Positions 42,392 through 51,062 of a DNA stretch of 64,000 bases are shown here, piece by piece. The position numbers were made by a program, and so were the translations under genes. Position 1 is the first letter of the stretch; each line of letters begins with the position of its first letter. Origin of the DNA: Streptomyces sp. Ncost-T10-10d. GTDB lineage: Bacteria > Actinomycetota > Actinomycetes > Streptomycetales > Streptomycetaceae. The stretch spans positions 124,001-188,000 of the forward strand of contig NZ_FMDF01000145.1 of assembly GCF_900091955.1 (NCBI RefSeq), written 5' to 3'. The notes beneath the pieces were generated by a model that had not been told where the DNA came from, did not search any database, and saw only the letters and a list, made by a program, of their open reading frames with translations.

Positions 42392-42514
42392 AATCCTGGG
42401 CCTGGGCTGCGCAGCCGTGTGCGACGGTCGTCGATGGTGACCGTGCCATGTTGCGGTGGCGTGATCAGCCCTGGTGACACACACGTAAGCGATCACAACG
42501 GGGTGACTTCCCAC

Positions 42515-42688
42515 ATGTCTGAAGCCCGAACCGACACGACCCAGACGCGTCCGCCGGGGGCGGACGCGGAACGGGGCGAAGCCGGCGGCTCCGGAAAGCA
42601 CCGAGGGGGTGTGTCGACGGACGACGCGTCAGCACAGCCGCACGGCCGCCACCGCCGCCCCTCCGAGGGGGACAGCAGGGCGGCCTGA
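42515..42688 (+). CDS. Small hydrophilic protein (57 residues)
   Basis: An ATG at 42515, with GGGGTGA about 10 bp before, opens MSEARTDTTQTRPPG and ends PHGRHRRPSEGDSRAA. The protein is very hydrophilic with HGRHRRP and GKHRG motifs. I recall similar short proteins in other streptomycetes but know no function. A perfect terminator stem follows 22 bp after the stop, which supports a real transcript. Confidence 0.5.
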   Translation: MSEARTDTTQTRPPGADAERGEAGGSGKHRGGVSTDDASAQPHGRHRRPSEGDSRAA

Positions 42689-42710
42689 CCGCGCGGAACA
42701 TCAACGAGGG

Positions 42711-42755
42711 ACGGGTGGGGCCCCGGCAGCCGATCGCTGCCGGGGCCCCACCCGT
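42711..42755. terminator. Bidirectional terminator, perfect 20-bp stem
   Basis: Arms 42711-42730 (starting ACGGGTGGGGCCCC) and 42736-42755 pair perfectly over 20 bp with the 5-nt loop CGATC. It lies between the convergent small gene (stop 42688) and the SDR gene (stop 42767) and should stop transcription from both sides. Confidence 0.9.
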
Positions 42756-42766
42756 TTCCGTTGCGG

Positions 42767-43708
42767 TCAGCCCCGTTTGAGACCGAGCACCTCCGCCGCG
42801 GCGAAGGTCTCGCCCGTCGGTCGGTCCTCGTAGTACGGGGAAATCAGCTCGTCCAGCTCGTCGAAGGAGAACGTCTCCTTCGACGAGTCGAACTTCGCCG
42901 CCACCCTGGGACGTTCGACGATCGCGACCATCCCGCCGTGCACGACGAGCAGTTGCCCGTTGACCTTGGCGGCCGCCGGGGAGGCCAGATAGCCGACCAG
43001 TGGAGAGACATGCTCGGGGGCGAGCGCGTCGAGCCGGCCGTCCGTCGGTTCCTGGAAGCCCGCGAAGACGTCCTCGGTCATCCGGGTGCGGGCCCGCGGG
43101 CAGATGGCGTTGGCGGTGACGCCGTACTTGGCCAGGGCCAGGGCCGTGGAGGTGGTGAGGCCGACGATGCCGCCCTTGGCCGCCGCGTAGTTCGGCTGAC
43201 CCGCCGAACCGGCCAGGAAAGCCTCCGACGAAGTGTTGACGATCCGGCCGTAGACCGGGCCGCCGGACTCCTTGGAGCGGGCGCGCCAGTGGGATGCGGC
43301 GAAGTGTGTGGTGTTGAAGTGGCCCTTGAGGTGGACCCTGATGACGGAGTCCCACTCGTCCTCGGTCATCGAGAAGACCATCCGGTCGCGCAGGATGCCC
43401 GCGTTGTTGACCAGGATGTCGAGCTTTCCGTATGTGTCGACGGCCAGCTCCACCAGGGCGCGGGCCTGCTCGTGGTCGGAGACGTCGCCGAGGTGTGCGA
43501 CCGCCCGGCCGCCCGCCGCCCGGATCTCCTCGGCGACCTCCTCGGCGGGGGCCGCGGACGCCTCGCCGGAGCCGTCGCGGCCCGGCTGCCCGTAGTCGTT
43601 GACGACGACGGACGCGCCGAGCCGCGCCAGTTCCAGTGCTTCGGCACGTCCGAGGCCGCGGCCTGCGCCCGTGACGATCGCGGACATGCCCTCCAGGGGA
43701 AGTGACAT
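42767..43708 (-). CDS. SDR 3-hydroxyacyl-CoA (17-beta-hydroxysteroid-type) dehydrogenase
   Basis: A 313-residue SDR with TGAGRGLG (15-22), NNAG, the NTSSEA catalytic-Ser region, YAAAKGG and ICPRARTRMT. The long form with a C-terminal extension and the CPRARTRMT loop resembles the Hsd4A/peroxisomal multifunctional enzyme dehydrogenase group that acts on acyl-CoA or steroid side-chain intermediates. Last gene of the maoC-adh-sdr operon. Confidence 0.85.
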   Translation of the reverse strand: MSLPLEGMSAIVTGAGRGLGRAEALELARLGASVVVNDYGQPGRDGSGEASAAPAEEVAEEIRAAGGRAVAHLGDVSDHEQARALVELAVDTYGKLDILVNNAGILRDRMVFSMTEDEWDSVIRVHLKGHFNTTHFAASHWRARSKESGGPVYGRIVNTSSEAFLAGSAGQPNYAAAKGGIVGLTTSTALALAKYGVTANAICPRARTRMTEDVFAGFQEPTDGRLDALAPEHVSPLVGYLASPAAAKVNGQLLVVHGGMVAIVERPRVAAKFDSSKETFSFDELDELISPYYEDRPTGETFAAAEVLGLKRG

Positions 43709-43759
43709 CGGAATCTCGCATTCCTCTCAGGTGGGAGCAGGGTGGGAGCAACGTGAGGG

Positions 43760-44836
43760 TCAGAGTTCGATGCAGGTGCGCAGCGACTCGCCGGTCCTCA
43801 TCTGGTCGAGGGCGTCGTTGATGCCGTCGAGCCGCACCCGGTGGGTGATCATCGATTCGAGGTCGATCCGGCCGGCCCGCCAGAGCGCGATGGCCCGTTC
43901 GTACGACCGGAGCACATCGCCTCCGCCGTACATGGAGGGCAGGATCCGCTTCTCGTCGAAGAACAGCTCGAACATGTTGACCTGGAAGTTGTCGTCCATC
44001 GCGCCCGCGCCGACGACGCAGAGGGTGCCACCGCGCCGGGTGTTCTCGTACGCCGTGCGGGCGGTGGCCGACTTGCCGACGACTTCGAAGACGTAGTCGA
44101 AGCCCTCGCCCGCGGTGATCCGCTGCTTGGCGTCGCCGAGTTCGTCCGGGGACACCGCCTCGGTCGCGCCGAACCGCAGTGCCGCCTCGCGCCGCGATGC
44201 GACCGGGTCCACGGCCACGATCTGGGCGGCGCCCTGCACCCTGGCGCCCTGGATCGTGGAGATGCCCACTCCGCCGCAGCCGATGACGGCGACCGACGAA
44301 CCGGCCTCCACCTGTGCGGTGTTGATGGCCGCACCCAGCCCGGTGGTCACCCCGCAGCCGATCAGGGCGGCGATCTCGTACGGTACGTCGTCGGGGATCG
44401 GCACCGCGCAGCCCGCGTCGACGACGACCTCCTCGGTGAAGGTGCCCGTGCCAGCGAAGCCGAAGACATCTCCCCCGGGGCGCTTGAAGTTGGGCGTTCC
44501 CGCGTTCATGAAGCCGGCCAGGCAGAGCTGGGTCTGGCCGCGCCTGCAGGACGGACACGCCCCGCATGCGGGCAGCCAGCAGACCAGCACCCGGTCCCCC
44601 GCGGTCAGCCCGGTGACACCGTCGCCGATGTCGACGACCTCGCCCGCGCCCTCGTGGCCCGGGATGAAGGGGGCGGGCTGCGGCAGCACGCCGCTCATCG
44701 CGGAGACATCGGAGTGGCACAGTCCGGTGGCCCTGATGCGGAGCCTGACCTTGCCGGGGCCGAAGCCCACCGCCTCGACGTCGTCGAGGACTTCCAGTTT
44801 GTCCTGACCGATCTCGTGCAGTACGGCTGCGCGCAT
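43760..44836 (-). CDS. Zinc-dependent alcohol dehydrogenase (class III-like)
   Basis: A 358-residue MDR with catalytic zinc ligands in TGLCHSD and PGHEGAG, the structural zinc set CGACPSCRRGQTQLC, and cofactor motif GCGGVG (about 178-183). It oxidises an alcohol to an aldehyde with NAD or a bound cofactor. ATG 44836 follows AGGGGAG; a longer in-frame extension upstream overlaps maoC and is not coding. Middle gene of the operon. Confidence 0.88.
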   Translation of the reverse strand: MRAAVLHEIGQDKLEVLDDVEAVGFGPGKVRLRIRATGLCHSDVSAMSGVLPQPAPFIPGHEGAGEVVDIGDGVTGLTAGDRVLVCWLPACGACPSCRRGQTQLCLAGFMNAGTPNFKRPGGDVFGFAGTGTFTEEVVVDAGCAVPIPDDVPYEIAALIGCGVTTGLGAAINTAQVEAGSSVAVIGCGGVGISTIQGARVQGAAQIVAVDPVASRREAALRFGATEAVSPDELGDAKQRITAGEGFDYVFEVVGKSATARTAYENTRRGGTLCVVGAGAMDDNFQVNMFELFFDEKRILPSMYGGGDVLRSYERAIALWRAGRIDLESMITHRVRLDGINDALDQMRTGESLRTCIEL

Positions 44837-44879
44837 GGTGCGGCTCCCCTCATGGGCCTGTGGACCTCTTGGAGTTGGT

Positions 44880-45752
44880 TCAGGAGTGTTCGACGAAGGT
44901 GTCGCCGAGGACCGGGGCGTCGTCCCGCTCGACGGCTCGCACCTCGACCCGGACGTGGTCCTTTCCGGTCCACATCCGGATACGGAGGGTCTCGCCGGGG
45001 AAGACGACGCCGACGAAACGGGTGCGGTAGGAGCGGATACGGGTGACATCGCCGCCGAGCACCGTGTCGGTGACGGCCTTGAGCGTCATGCCGTAGGTGC
45101 ACAGCCCGTGCAGGATCGGCCGGTCGAAGCCGGCGAGCCTGGCGAACTCGGGGTCGGCGTGGAGCGGGTTCCAGTCCCCGGAGAGGCGGTACAGCAGTGC
45201 CTGGTCCGGTCGGATCGGCCGCTCCACCACGCGGTCGGGGGCGACGGCGGGATACGCGACCCGCTCGGAGGGGCCGCGTTCGCCACCGAAGCCGCCCTCG
45301 CCCCGGACGAAGATCTGGGCGTCGTTGGTCCACAGCGGGCCCTCGTCGTCGGCGGCCTCGGTGCGCAGCACCAGCACGGCCGCCTTGCCCTTGTCGTACA
45401 CGGCGGCGACCTTCGAGGTCTGTACGGCGCTGCCCGTCACGGGGATCGGCCGGTACACCCGCACGCTCTGCCCGCCGTGCAGGACGGCGGCCAGGTCGAC
45501 GTCGATGCCGGGCGAGGAGAGTCCGCCGACGACGCCCGCGCCCGCTCCGGCGACGGTGGCGAAGGAGGGCAGCACTTGGAGCCGGGACTCCAGGGTGTAG
45601 AGCAGCTCGCCCGGGTCGGTGGCGGGGTCGGTCCGGTCGGGATCGGCGCCCGCACCGATCCCCAGGTGGTAGAGCTGGACGTCCTTGTGGTCCCAGCTGA
45701 TCCGGGTGGACCGGGGTTCGGCAGCGACAGCCTTTTCGGCATCAATGGGCAT
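44880..45752 (-). CDS. MaoC family (R)-specific enoyl-CoA hydratase
   Basis: A 290-residue double-hotdog hydratase 2. The N-terminal half is the degenerate FAS1-like domain; the C-terminal half has the catalytic motif SGDWNPLHADPEFARLAGFDRPILHGLCT (Asp and His). This two-domain form is typical of eukaryote-like MFE-2 hydratases and mycobacterial cholesterol-pathway enzymes. First gene after the palindrome at 45848-45863. Confidence 0.88.
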   Translation of the reverse strand: MPIDAEKAVAAEPRSTRISWDHKDVQLYHLGIGAGADPDRTDPATDPGELLYTLESRLQVLPSFATVAGAGAGVVGGLSSPGIDVDLAAVLHGGQSVRVYRPIPVTGSAVQTSKVAAVYDKGKAAVLVLRTEAADDEGPLWTNDAQIFVRGEGGFGGERGPSERVAYPAVAPDRVVERPIRPDQALLYRLSGDWNPLHADPEFARLAGFDRPILHGLCTYGMTLKAVTDTVLGGDVTRIRSYRTRFVGVVFPGETLRIRMWTGKDHVRVEVRAVERDDAPVLGDTFVEHS

Positions 45753-45847
45753 GGGGAAGCTGCTCCTTGATGGTGGGAAGACCTCGGCGCGGCCGTCCGC
45801 ACCGTCGGCCGCACCGAGGTCGCGCGGGACCGGCCGCCACGCCCGTT

Positions 45848-45863
45848 CTAGAACGCGTTCTAG
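45848..45863. promoter_or_regulatory. KstR-like palindromic operator before the maoC operon
   Basis: A perfect 16-bp palindrome CTAGAACGCGTTCTAG, containing TAGAACnnGTTCTA as bound by the TetR-type lipid regulators KstR and relatives. It lies 96 bp upstream of the maoC start. A matching site occurs at 56015-56028. Confidence 0.7.
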
Positions 45864-45952
45864 CCGATGACCCCATGTATAACGCAGTGCCCAGCAGTTG
45901 TGAAGACCACTGCTGACGTGGCGTCAGATCCATTGCCGGACGCCGCTCACCC

Positions 45953-45966
45953 ATGACAAATGTCAT
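45953..45966. promoter_or_regulatory. DesR-like operator ATGACA-AA-TGTCAT
   Basis: A 6-bp inverted repeat with 2-bp spacer about 75 bp upstream of the ABC ATPase gene. This pattern is frequent upstream of ABC-2 exporters controlled by DesK/DesR-type two-component systems; the response regulator at 50331 is a candidate binder. Confidence 0.55.
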
Positions 45967-46026
45967 CGCGAAGACCGTACGCACACCCCTGCCGGGCCTC
46001 GGGCCCCCTTCCGTACCGTCGTGGCC

Positions 46027-46977
46027 ATGAAGCAGACAACGGGGAATCCGGCCGCGGTGGACCTCACCGGGGCGGTCAAGACCTTCGGCCGGGCGGGCCG
46101 GACCGTACGGGCCGTGGACGGGATCGACCTGTCCATCGGCCGCGGCGAGACCGTCGCCCTGCTCGGCCGCAACGGCGCGGGCAAGTCCACCACCATCGCC
46201 CTCCTGCTGGGGCTGGACGAGCCGGAGTCCGGCAGTGTGCGGGTGCTGGGCCGGACCGCCGAGCAGGCGGTCCGGGCCGGTCTGGTCGGCGCCATGCTCC
46301 AGGACGGGCGGCCCATCCAGCGGGTCACCGTCCGCGAGCTGATCACCTTCGTCGCCTCGACCTACCCGCGGCCGATGCCGGTGGCCGAGGCGCTCTCCCT
46401 GGCGGGCGTCACCGGGTACGCGGACCGGCGCGTCGACAAGCTCTCCGGTGGCCAGACCCAGCGCGTCCGTTTCGCCGTCGCGCTGGCCGGCAACCCGGAG
46501 CTGATCGTCCTGGACGAACCGACCGCCGCCCTGGACGTGGAGGCACGCCGGACGTTCTGGGAGTCGATGCGGGCCTACGCCCGGCGCGGCAACACCGTCC
46601 TGTTCTCCACCTACTACCTGGAGGAGGCCGACGAGAACGCCGACCGGATCGTCGTCATCGACCGGGGCCGGATCGTCGCGGACGGGAGCGGCGACACCAT
46701 CAGGGGCTCGGCCGGCAGCAGCCTCGTCTCCTTCGACCTGGCGGGCCGGCCGACCGAGGGCCTGGAGCTGCTGCCCGGCGTCGTCACCGTCGAGGTGACC
46801 GGGGACCGGGCGCTGCTGCACACGGACGACTCGGACGCCACCGTCGTGGAGCTGGCCCGCCTCGGCCTGATCCATGGCCTCCAGGTCTCCCGGGCCACGC
46901 TGGAGGACGCCTTCCTCGCCCTTACCGCACCGGCCGCCGGGGCAGCCTCGACCGATACCGAGAAGGAGATCGCGTGA
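46027..46977 (+). CDS. ABC exporter ATP-binding protein
   Basis: A 316-residue ABC-2-type ATPase with Walker A GRNGAGKST (about 46-54), signature LSGGQ, Walker B LIVLDEP and the DrrA-like C-terminal extension. ATG 46027 or GTG 46021 (two codons earlier) is the start; there is no obvious ribosome site, so the transcript may be leaderless. It is coupled to the permease by a 1-bp overlap (TGATG-like). Substrate unknown; likely lipid or drug export. Confidence 0.88.
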   Translation: MKQTTGNPAAVDLTGAVKTFGRAGRTVRAVDGIDLSIGRGETVALLGRNGAGKSTTIALLLGLDEPESGSVRVLGRTAEQAVRAGLVGAMLQDGRPIQRVTVRELITFVASTYPRPMPVAEALSLAGVTGYADRRVDKLSGGQTQRVRFAVALAGNPELIVLDEPTAALDVEARRTFWESMRAYARRGNTVLFSTYYLEEADENADRIVVIDRGRIVADGSGDTIRGSAGSSLVSFDLAGRPTEGLELLPGVVTVEVTGDRALLHTDDSDATVVELARLGLIHGLQVSRATLEDAFLALTAPAAGAASTDTEKEIA

Positions 46978-47696
46978 TGTTCCGCTACATCGTGCTGGAG
47001 GTCCGCCGGACCCTGCGTGACGGCTTCTTCCTGATCTTCGGGACCGGGATGCCGGTGATGATGTACCTGCTCTTCACCAACATCGGCGGTGGCGCTGCCG
47101 ACGACTGGAAGACGGCCTCGATGGTCGGCATGGCCGCGTACGGAGCACTGGGTTCCGCCATGTCGATCGGTACGGGGGTCGCCTCCGACAGGACCCTCGG
47201 CTGGCTGCAGCAGCTGCGGGTCACTCCGCTCGCCCCTTCGCACGCGGTCGTGGGCCGGGCGATCAGCGGTTCGGTGACCGTACTGCCGACGATCCTCGCG
47301 GTGCTGCTGGCCGGCGGACTGCTCAACGGGGTACGGCTGGCCGCCTGGCAATGGACCGCCCTGACGCTGCTGCTGTGGATCGGGGCGCTCCCGTTCACCC
47401 TGCTCGGCCTCGGCAACGGCTACCGGCTCACTCCGCAGGGCACCGGGGTCGTCAACGTGGCCTGCCTGATGGGCTTCGCGATCGTCGGCGGGCTGTGGCT
47501 CCCGCTGGAGCTGCTTCCCGGATGGCTGCGTTCGATCGGCCGGTTCACCCCCGCCAACCGGTTCGCCGACCTGGGCTGGGCGACCACCGACGGACACGCG
47601 CCCGGCAGCGGCACGATCGCCGTGCTCTGCGCATGGCTCCTGCTGTTCGGTACGTACGCCGTGATCTCGTACCGTCGGTCCGCGAGGACCGTGTGA
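46977..47696 (+). CDS. ABC-2 type permease
   Basis: A 239-residue membrane protein with six predicted helices in the ABC-2 permease pattern (FRYIVLEVRRTLRDGFFLIF at the start, then VGMAAYGALGSAMSIGTGVASDRTLGWLQQLRVTPL). ATG 46977 follows AAGGAG at 8 bp. Works with the ATPase encoded before it. The sensor-kinase remnant starts 29 bp further on. Confidence 0.88.
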   Translation: MFRYIVLEVRRTLRDGFFLIFGTGMPVMMYLLFTNIGGGAADDWKTASMVGMAAYGALGSAMSIGTGVASDRTLGWLQQLRVTPLAPSHAVVGRAISGSVTVLPTILAVLLAGGLLNGVRLAAWQWTALTLLLWIGALPFTLLGLGNGYRLTPQGTGVVNVACLMGFAIVGGLWLPLELLPGWLRSIGRFTPANRFADLGWATTDGHAPGSGTIAVLCAWLLLFGTYAVISYRRSARTV

Positions 47697-47725
47697 CACG
47701 AGACGACCGTGTGGCAGGAGTGAAC

Positions 47726-48679
47726 ATGGCCAGGAACCGAGCGGGTACGCGGACGGGCACGCGGCGGGAAGGGCGCAGACGGTGCGACGACCGGCGCCCC
47801 GGCCCGCCCGGACCGTACACCCTGCTGCCCTGGCTGCTGATGGGCATGGGCGCCTTCTCCAATCTCTTCCAGGGCGAGACCCCCAACCCCTGGCTCGGCG
47901 GTCTCGGGCTGTTCACCTTCAACTCCCTCTACATCTCGGTGGTGTTCCGCGGCTTCGACAAGAGGAAGCGCGAGAGCCCGGTGTCGTACTGGCTGCTCAC
48001 GGCAATGGCCGCCGTCACGTTCGGCCTCGCGATCAGCTACGGCGGGAGCTGGCTGCTGTTCTTCCCGCTGCTCTCGCTGGCCTGCGGCACCGTCCTGCGC
48101 CACCGGCAGTTGGCCGTCGGCCTGCTCTCCCTCGCCGTGGTCGCCAGCCTCATCGCCGTGTGGCGCGGGAACGGCGGCTCGGACCCGTGGGCGATCGGAT
48201 ACGGCACCTTCATCTCGGGCGCGGTGACCGCCGCGATCCTCACCCTCGCGGATACCGTATGGGACCGGAACGGGCCGCCGGAAGGTCCGACCACCCGCCA
48301 CGAACGATCGAGGTCAGTAGGGCACCGTGTCGCACAAGGTCTCTGCCCAGGCGGAGGCGCCGGACTTGTTGGCCGCGCGCACCGTGACACAGATCTTGTC
48401 ACCGGAGTACGGACCCGTGATCGTGTAGCTGGTGCTGCCGGTCGAGTAGATGGTGTCGACGTTCTTCTCGGTGAAGTTGCTGCCCTTGTTGGTGAAGTGA
48501 ATGTCGTACCGGGTCGCTCGGGAGATCGCCGACCAGCTCACCTTGATCGGCATGTTGCACGCGCCGACACAGGAGTTGGTGTACACAGCCTTGTAGCTCT
48601 TCAAGGCGGGCGGTCGCGAGCCGGAGGACGAACCGCCGGAGGGCGAGCCGCCGGAGGAAGAACCGCCGGAGGCGGATGA
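47726..48679 (+). pseudogene. DesK-type sensor histidine kinase, truncated to its membrane half
   Basis: ATG 47726 follows AGGAG. The first 190 codons encode the multi-helix sensor region of DesK-like kinases (LPWLLMGMGAFSNLFQGETP, then SWLLFFPLLSLACGTVLRHR and FISGAVTAAILTLADTVWD). At that point family members continue into the helix with the RDLHDLLGH phospho-His box and the HATPase domain. Neither is present. From about 48290 the frame stays open to 48679 only by running antisense through the end of the Ser/Thr kinase gene, with no coding character. I conclude the kinase half has been lost. Confidence 0.7.
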
Positions 48680-50170
48680 ATCTCCGCCGTCCGAGCCCGA
48701 AGAGCCGGACGCCCCGGCAGAGCCGGACGACCCCGAGGAGCCGGACCCGCCGCTGGTTCCGGTGCCGCCGCTGCCGGAGCCGCTGTCGCCGACGGATGAA
48801 CTGCCGCTGCTCTCCAGGGTGTTCGGCGACGGGCCGCCCTTGTCGCCCTGGCCCTTCTCGCCGCCCTTGCCCTTGCCGTCGCCCCCGCCCTTCCCGTTCG
48901 CTTTCTCGGAAGGTGAACTTCTTGGTGCGCTCGGCGAGTTGCTTCCGCCAGGAGTGGCACTCGCGCTGCTGCCCGGTGACTGGGCGTGCGTCCCCTCCCC
49001 GCCGCCCATGTAGGGCTGGAGCAGGACGGCCGTTCCGCCGCCGACGGTGATGACGGCAACGATGGGCAGAACGATGAGCCTGCGGCGGCGGGGCCGCCGT
49101 TCGTGCTCCCGTCGGCGCGTCGTGGTCTCGTTGTCCGCCGGAACGACTTCGGGAGGCCCGCCCTTCGGCCGCAGCCCGACGGTCGCCAGGTCCACGGGCT
49201 CCTCACGCAGCGGCGCCGCCTCGGCGTCGAGCAGCCGTGCGGACTGCTGCGCGAGGTGCGCGACGACGCCGGCAGGCAGCCAGGCGCCGCGCGCGGCGCG
49301 GGGGCGCGGCCGCTCGGGGTCCTCCAAAAGCTGGTCGACGTCAGGCCGTTGGTCGACACCCTTCGCCAGACACCGGGCGATGAGCGCCCGCAGCGCGGCG
49401 TCCTCGACACGCGTCAGGTCGGGCTCGCCCTCCACGATCTGGAACATCACCGCGTGCTGATTGCTCGCCCCCTGCCCGAACGGCAGCTGCCCGGTCGCCG
49501 CATACGTCAGCACGCAGCCGAGGGTGAACACATCGCTCCTGGTCCCCGCGCGCTGCCCGCGCACCTGCTCCGGCGACATGAACCCGGGAGAGCCGATGAC
49601 CATCCCCGTACTGGTCAACAAGGACTCGACGGAGGTCTCGAGCGCCCGCGCGATCCCGAAGTCGATGACCTTCGTGCCGTCCACGGTGAGCATCACGTTG
49701 GACGGCTTCAGGTCGCGGTGCACGATCCCGGCGCCGTGAATGTCCTTGAGGGCCTTCAGCAACCCGTCGGCGAGGGTGTGCACGGACGCGGCCGGCAACG
49801 GCCCGTACAGCCGCACGACCTGTTCGAGCGAGAGCCCGGGCACATACCCCGTGGCGACCCACGGCTGTTCGTCGTCCGGGCCCGCGTCGAGCACCGGCGC
49901 CGTGTACCGCTCACCGACCTTCCGCGCCGCCGCGATCTCCCGCCGGAACCGCGCCCTGAACTGCTCGTCGGACACGTGTTCTTCGTGCACCACCTTCACG
50001 GCTACGGTCCGACCGCTGTCGGACCGTGCGAGGAACACCCGCCCCATGCCGCCGGCACCGAGCCGCCCGAGCAGCAGATACGGACCGATGCGCGCGGGGT
50101 CGCTCACCGCGAGCGGCTTGACAGCCCCGTCGACGCTGTCGTCGCGTCCGTCCCCCTTCGTACCGCTCAT
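48314..50170 (-). CDS. Membrane Ser/Thr protein kinase with fibronectin III-like extracellular domain
   Basis: A 618-residue Hanks-type kinase. Cytosolic kinase domain (about 28-285) has GAGGMG, VAVKVV, HRDLKPSNV, DFG and SPEQ (APE equivalent). A basic juxtamembrane stretch (about 355-368, RREHERRPRRRR) and one helix (about 369-388) follow. Outside are a long Ser/Gly/Lys-rich low-complexity stalk (about 395-520) and a C-terminal fibronectin III-like domain (about 528-618) with paired Cys (SCVGAC; ICVTV...TLC). It probably binds an envelope ligand and phosphorylates cytosolic proteins. It lies convergent to the truncated sensor kinase and divergent from a response regulator. Confidence 0.9.
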   Translation of the reverse strand: MSGTKGDGRDDSVDGAVKPLAVSDPARIGPYLLLGRLGAGGMGRVFLARSDSGRTVAVKVVHEEHVSDEQFRARFRREIAAARKVGERYTAPVLDAGPDDEQPWVATGYVPGLSLEQVVRLYGPLPAASVHTLADGLLKALKDIHGAGIVHRDLKPSNVMLTVDGTKVIDFGIARALETSVESLLTSTGMVIGSPGFMSPEQVRGQRAGTRSDVFTLGCVLTYAATGQLPFGQGASNQHAVMFQIVEGEPDLTRVEDAALRALIARCLAKGVDQRPDVDQLLEDPERPRPRAARGAWLPAGVVAHLAQQSARLLDAEAAPLREEPVDLATVGLRPKGGPPEVVPADNETTTRRREHERRPRRRRLIVLPIVAVITVGGGTAVLLQPYMGGGEGTHAQSPGSSASATPGGSNSPSAPRSSPSEKANGKGGGDGKGKGGEKGQGDKGGPSPNTLESSGSSSVGDSGSGSGGTGTSGGSGSSGSSGSAGASGSSGSDGGDSSASGGSSSGGSPSGGSSSGSRPPALKSYKAVYTNSCVGACNMPIKVSWSAISRATRYDIHFTNKGSNFTEKNVDTIYSTGSTSYTITGPYSGDKICVTVRAANKSGASAWAETLCDTVPY

Positions 50171-50330
50171 GGTGGTGCGACTCCCCCGCTCTCAGCGCCT
50201 GGTCAACGGCGTAACTCGAATGAGAATAGACGTTGTTGACGTACCTGGCGAAGTTGAGGGAACACGTTGTACGAGCGGCCCATGTCCTCAGTACCGCTCC
50301 GAGCGGGCCCGTTGGTCGTAGCCTGTTTCA

Positions 50331-50975
50331 ATGGCCGACGAGATGCCCGCAGACCACCGACCGGCACCCTCCGTAAGGGTCCTCCTCGCCGAGGACCAGG
50401 GCATGATGCGGGGCGCGCTCGCCCTGCTGCTCGGCCTGGAACCCGACATCGAGGTCGTGGCCCAGGTGGGCGCCGGGGACGAGATCGTGGATGCCGCGCT
50501 GCTGTCCCGCCCGGATGTGGCGCTCCTGGACATCGAGCTCCCGGGCCGCAGCGGTCTGGACGCCGCCGCTGATCTGCGCGAGGAGGTGCCGGACTGCCGG
50601 GTGCTGATCCTCACCACGTTCGCCCGTCCCGGCTATCTGCGCCGGGCGATGGAGGCCGGGGCGGCGGGGTTCCTGGTCAAGGACGGCCCTGTCGAGGAGC
50701 TCGCCGCCGCGATCCGCCGGGTGCTGAGCGGTGAGACGGTCATCGACCAGGCGCTGGCCGCCGCCGCGCTCAGCGCCGGACCGAGCCCGCTGACCGCGCG
50801 GGAGCGGGACGCGCTGAACGCCTCGGTGGACGGGGCGACGGTCGCCGACATCGCGGCGAAGCTGCATCTGTCCGAGTCGACGGTGCGGAACTATCTGTCG
50901 TCCGCGATCGGCAAGACGGGGACACGCAACCGGATGGAGGCGGTGCGGGCGGCTCGGCAGCAGGGCTGGCTGTAG
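50331..50975 (+). CDS. LuxR/NarL-type response regulator (DesR-like), orphaned
   Basis: A 214-residue regulator with receiver domain (about 15-130; acidic pocket AEDQ, phospho-acceptor Asp about 67 in VALLDIELPG, Lys in FLVKDGP) and C-terminal LuxR HTH (about 147-205, LTARERDALNASVDGATVADIAAKLHLSESTVRNYLSSAIGKTG). Its sequence is of the DesR group that normally follows an ABC-2 exporter and DesK kinase. Here its partner kinase is truncated and the Ser/Thr kinase gene lies between them. Starts at ATG 50331. Confidence 0.9.
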   Translation: MADEMPADHRPAPSVRVLLAEDQGMMRGALALLLGLEPDIEVVAQVGAGDEIVDAALLSRPDVALLDIELPGRSGLDAAADLREEVPDCRVLILTTFARPGYLRRAMEAGAAGFLVKDGPVEELAAAIRRVLSGETVIDQALAAAALSAGPSPLTARERDALNASVDGATVADIAAKLHLSESTVRNYLSSAIGKTGTRNRMEAVRAARQQGWL

Positions 50976-50997
50976 GCGAGGCTTCGCGGCCTCCCAG

Positions 50998-51053
50998 GTC
51001 CTGTCGGGCGTGCGTGCCGGGCGTCGTGCGGCAGACGGCAGTTCGACGACAGG
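50998..51053. repeat. Palindromic repeat (GGTCCTGTCG family), degenerate copy 3
   Basis: The left end reads GGTCCTGTCGGGCG and the right part GCGGCAGACGGCAGTTCGACGACAGG. The right half matches the right arm of copy 1 for more than 20 bp, while the left half is altered, so only the outer CCTGTCG/CGACAGG pair is kept. It lies between two convergent genes. Confidence 0.65.
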
Positions 51054-51062
51054 GCAATACGT

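Noticed and set aside
42465-44720. 751-codon open frame on the same strand as, but out of frame with, the SDR and ADH genes
   Set aside because: It spans two recognised genes in another frame, with Arg-rich low-complexity translation; a product of GC bias.
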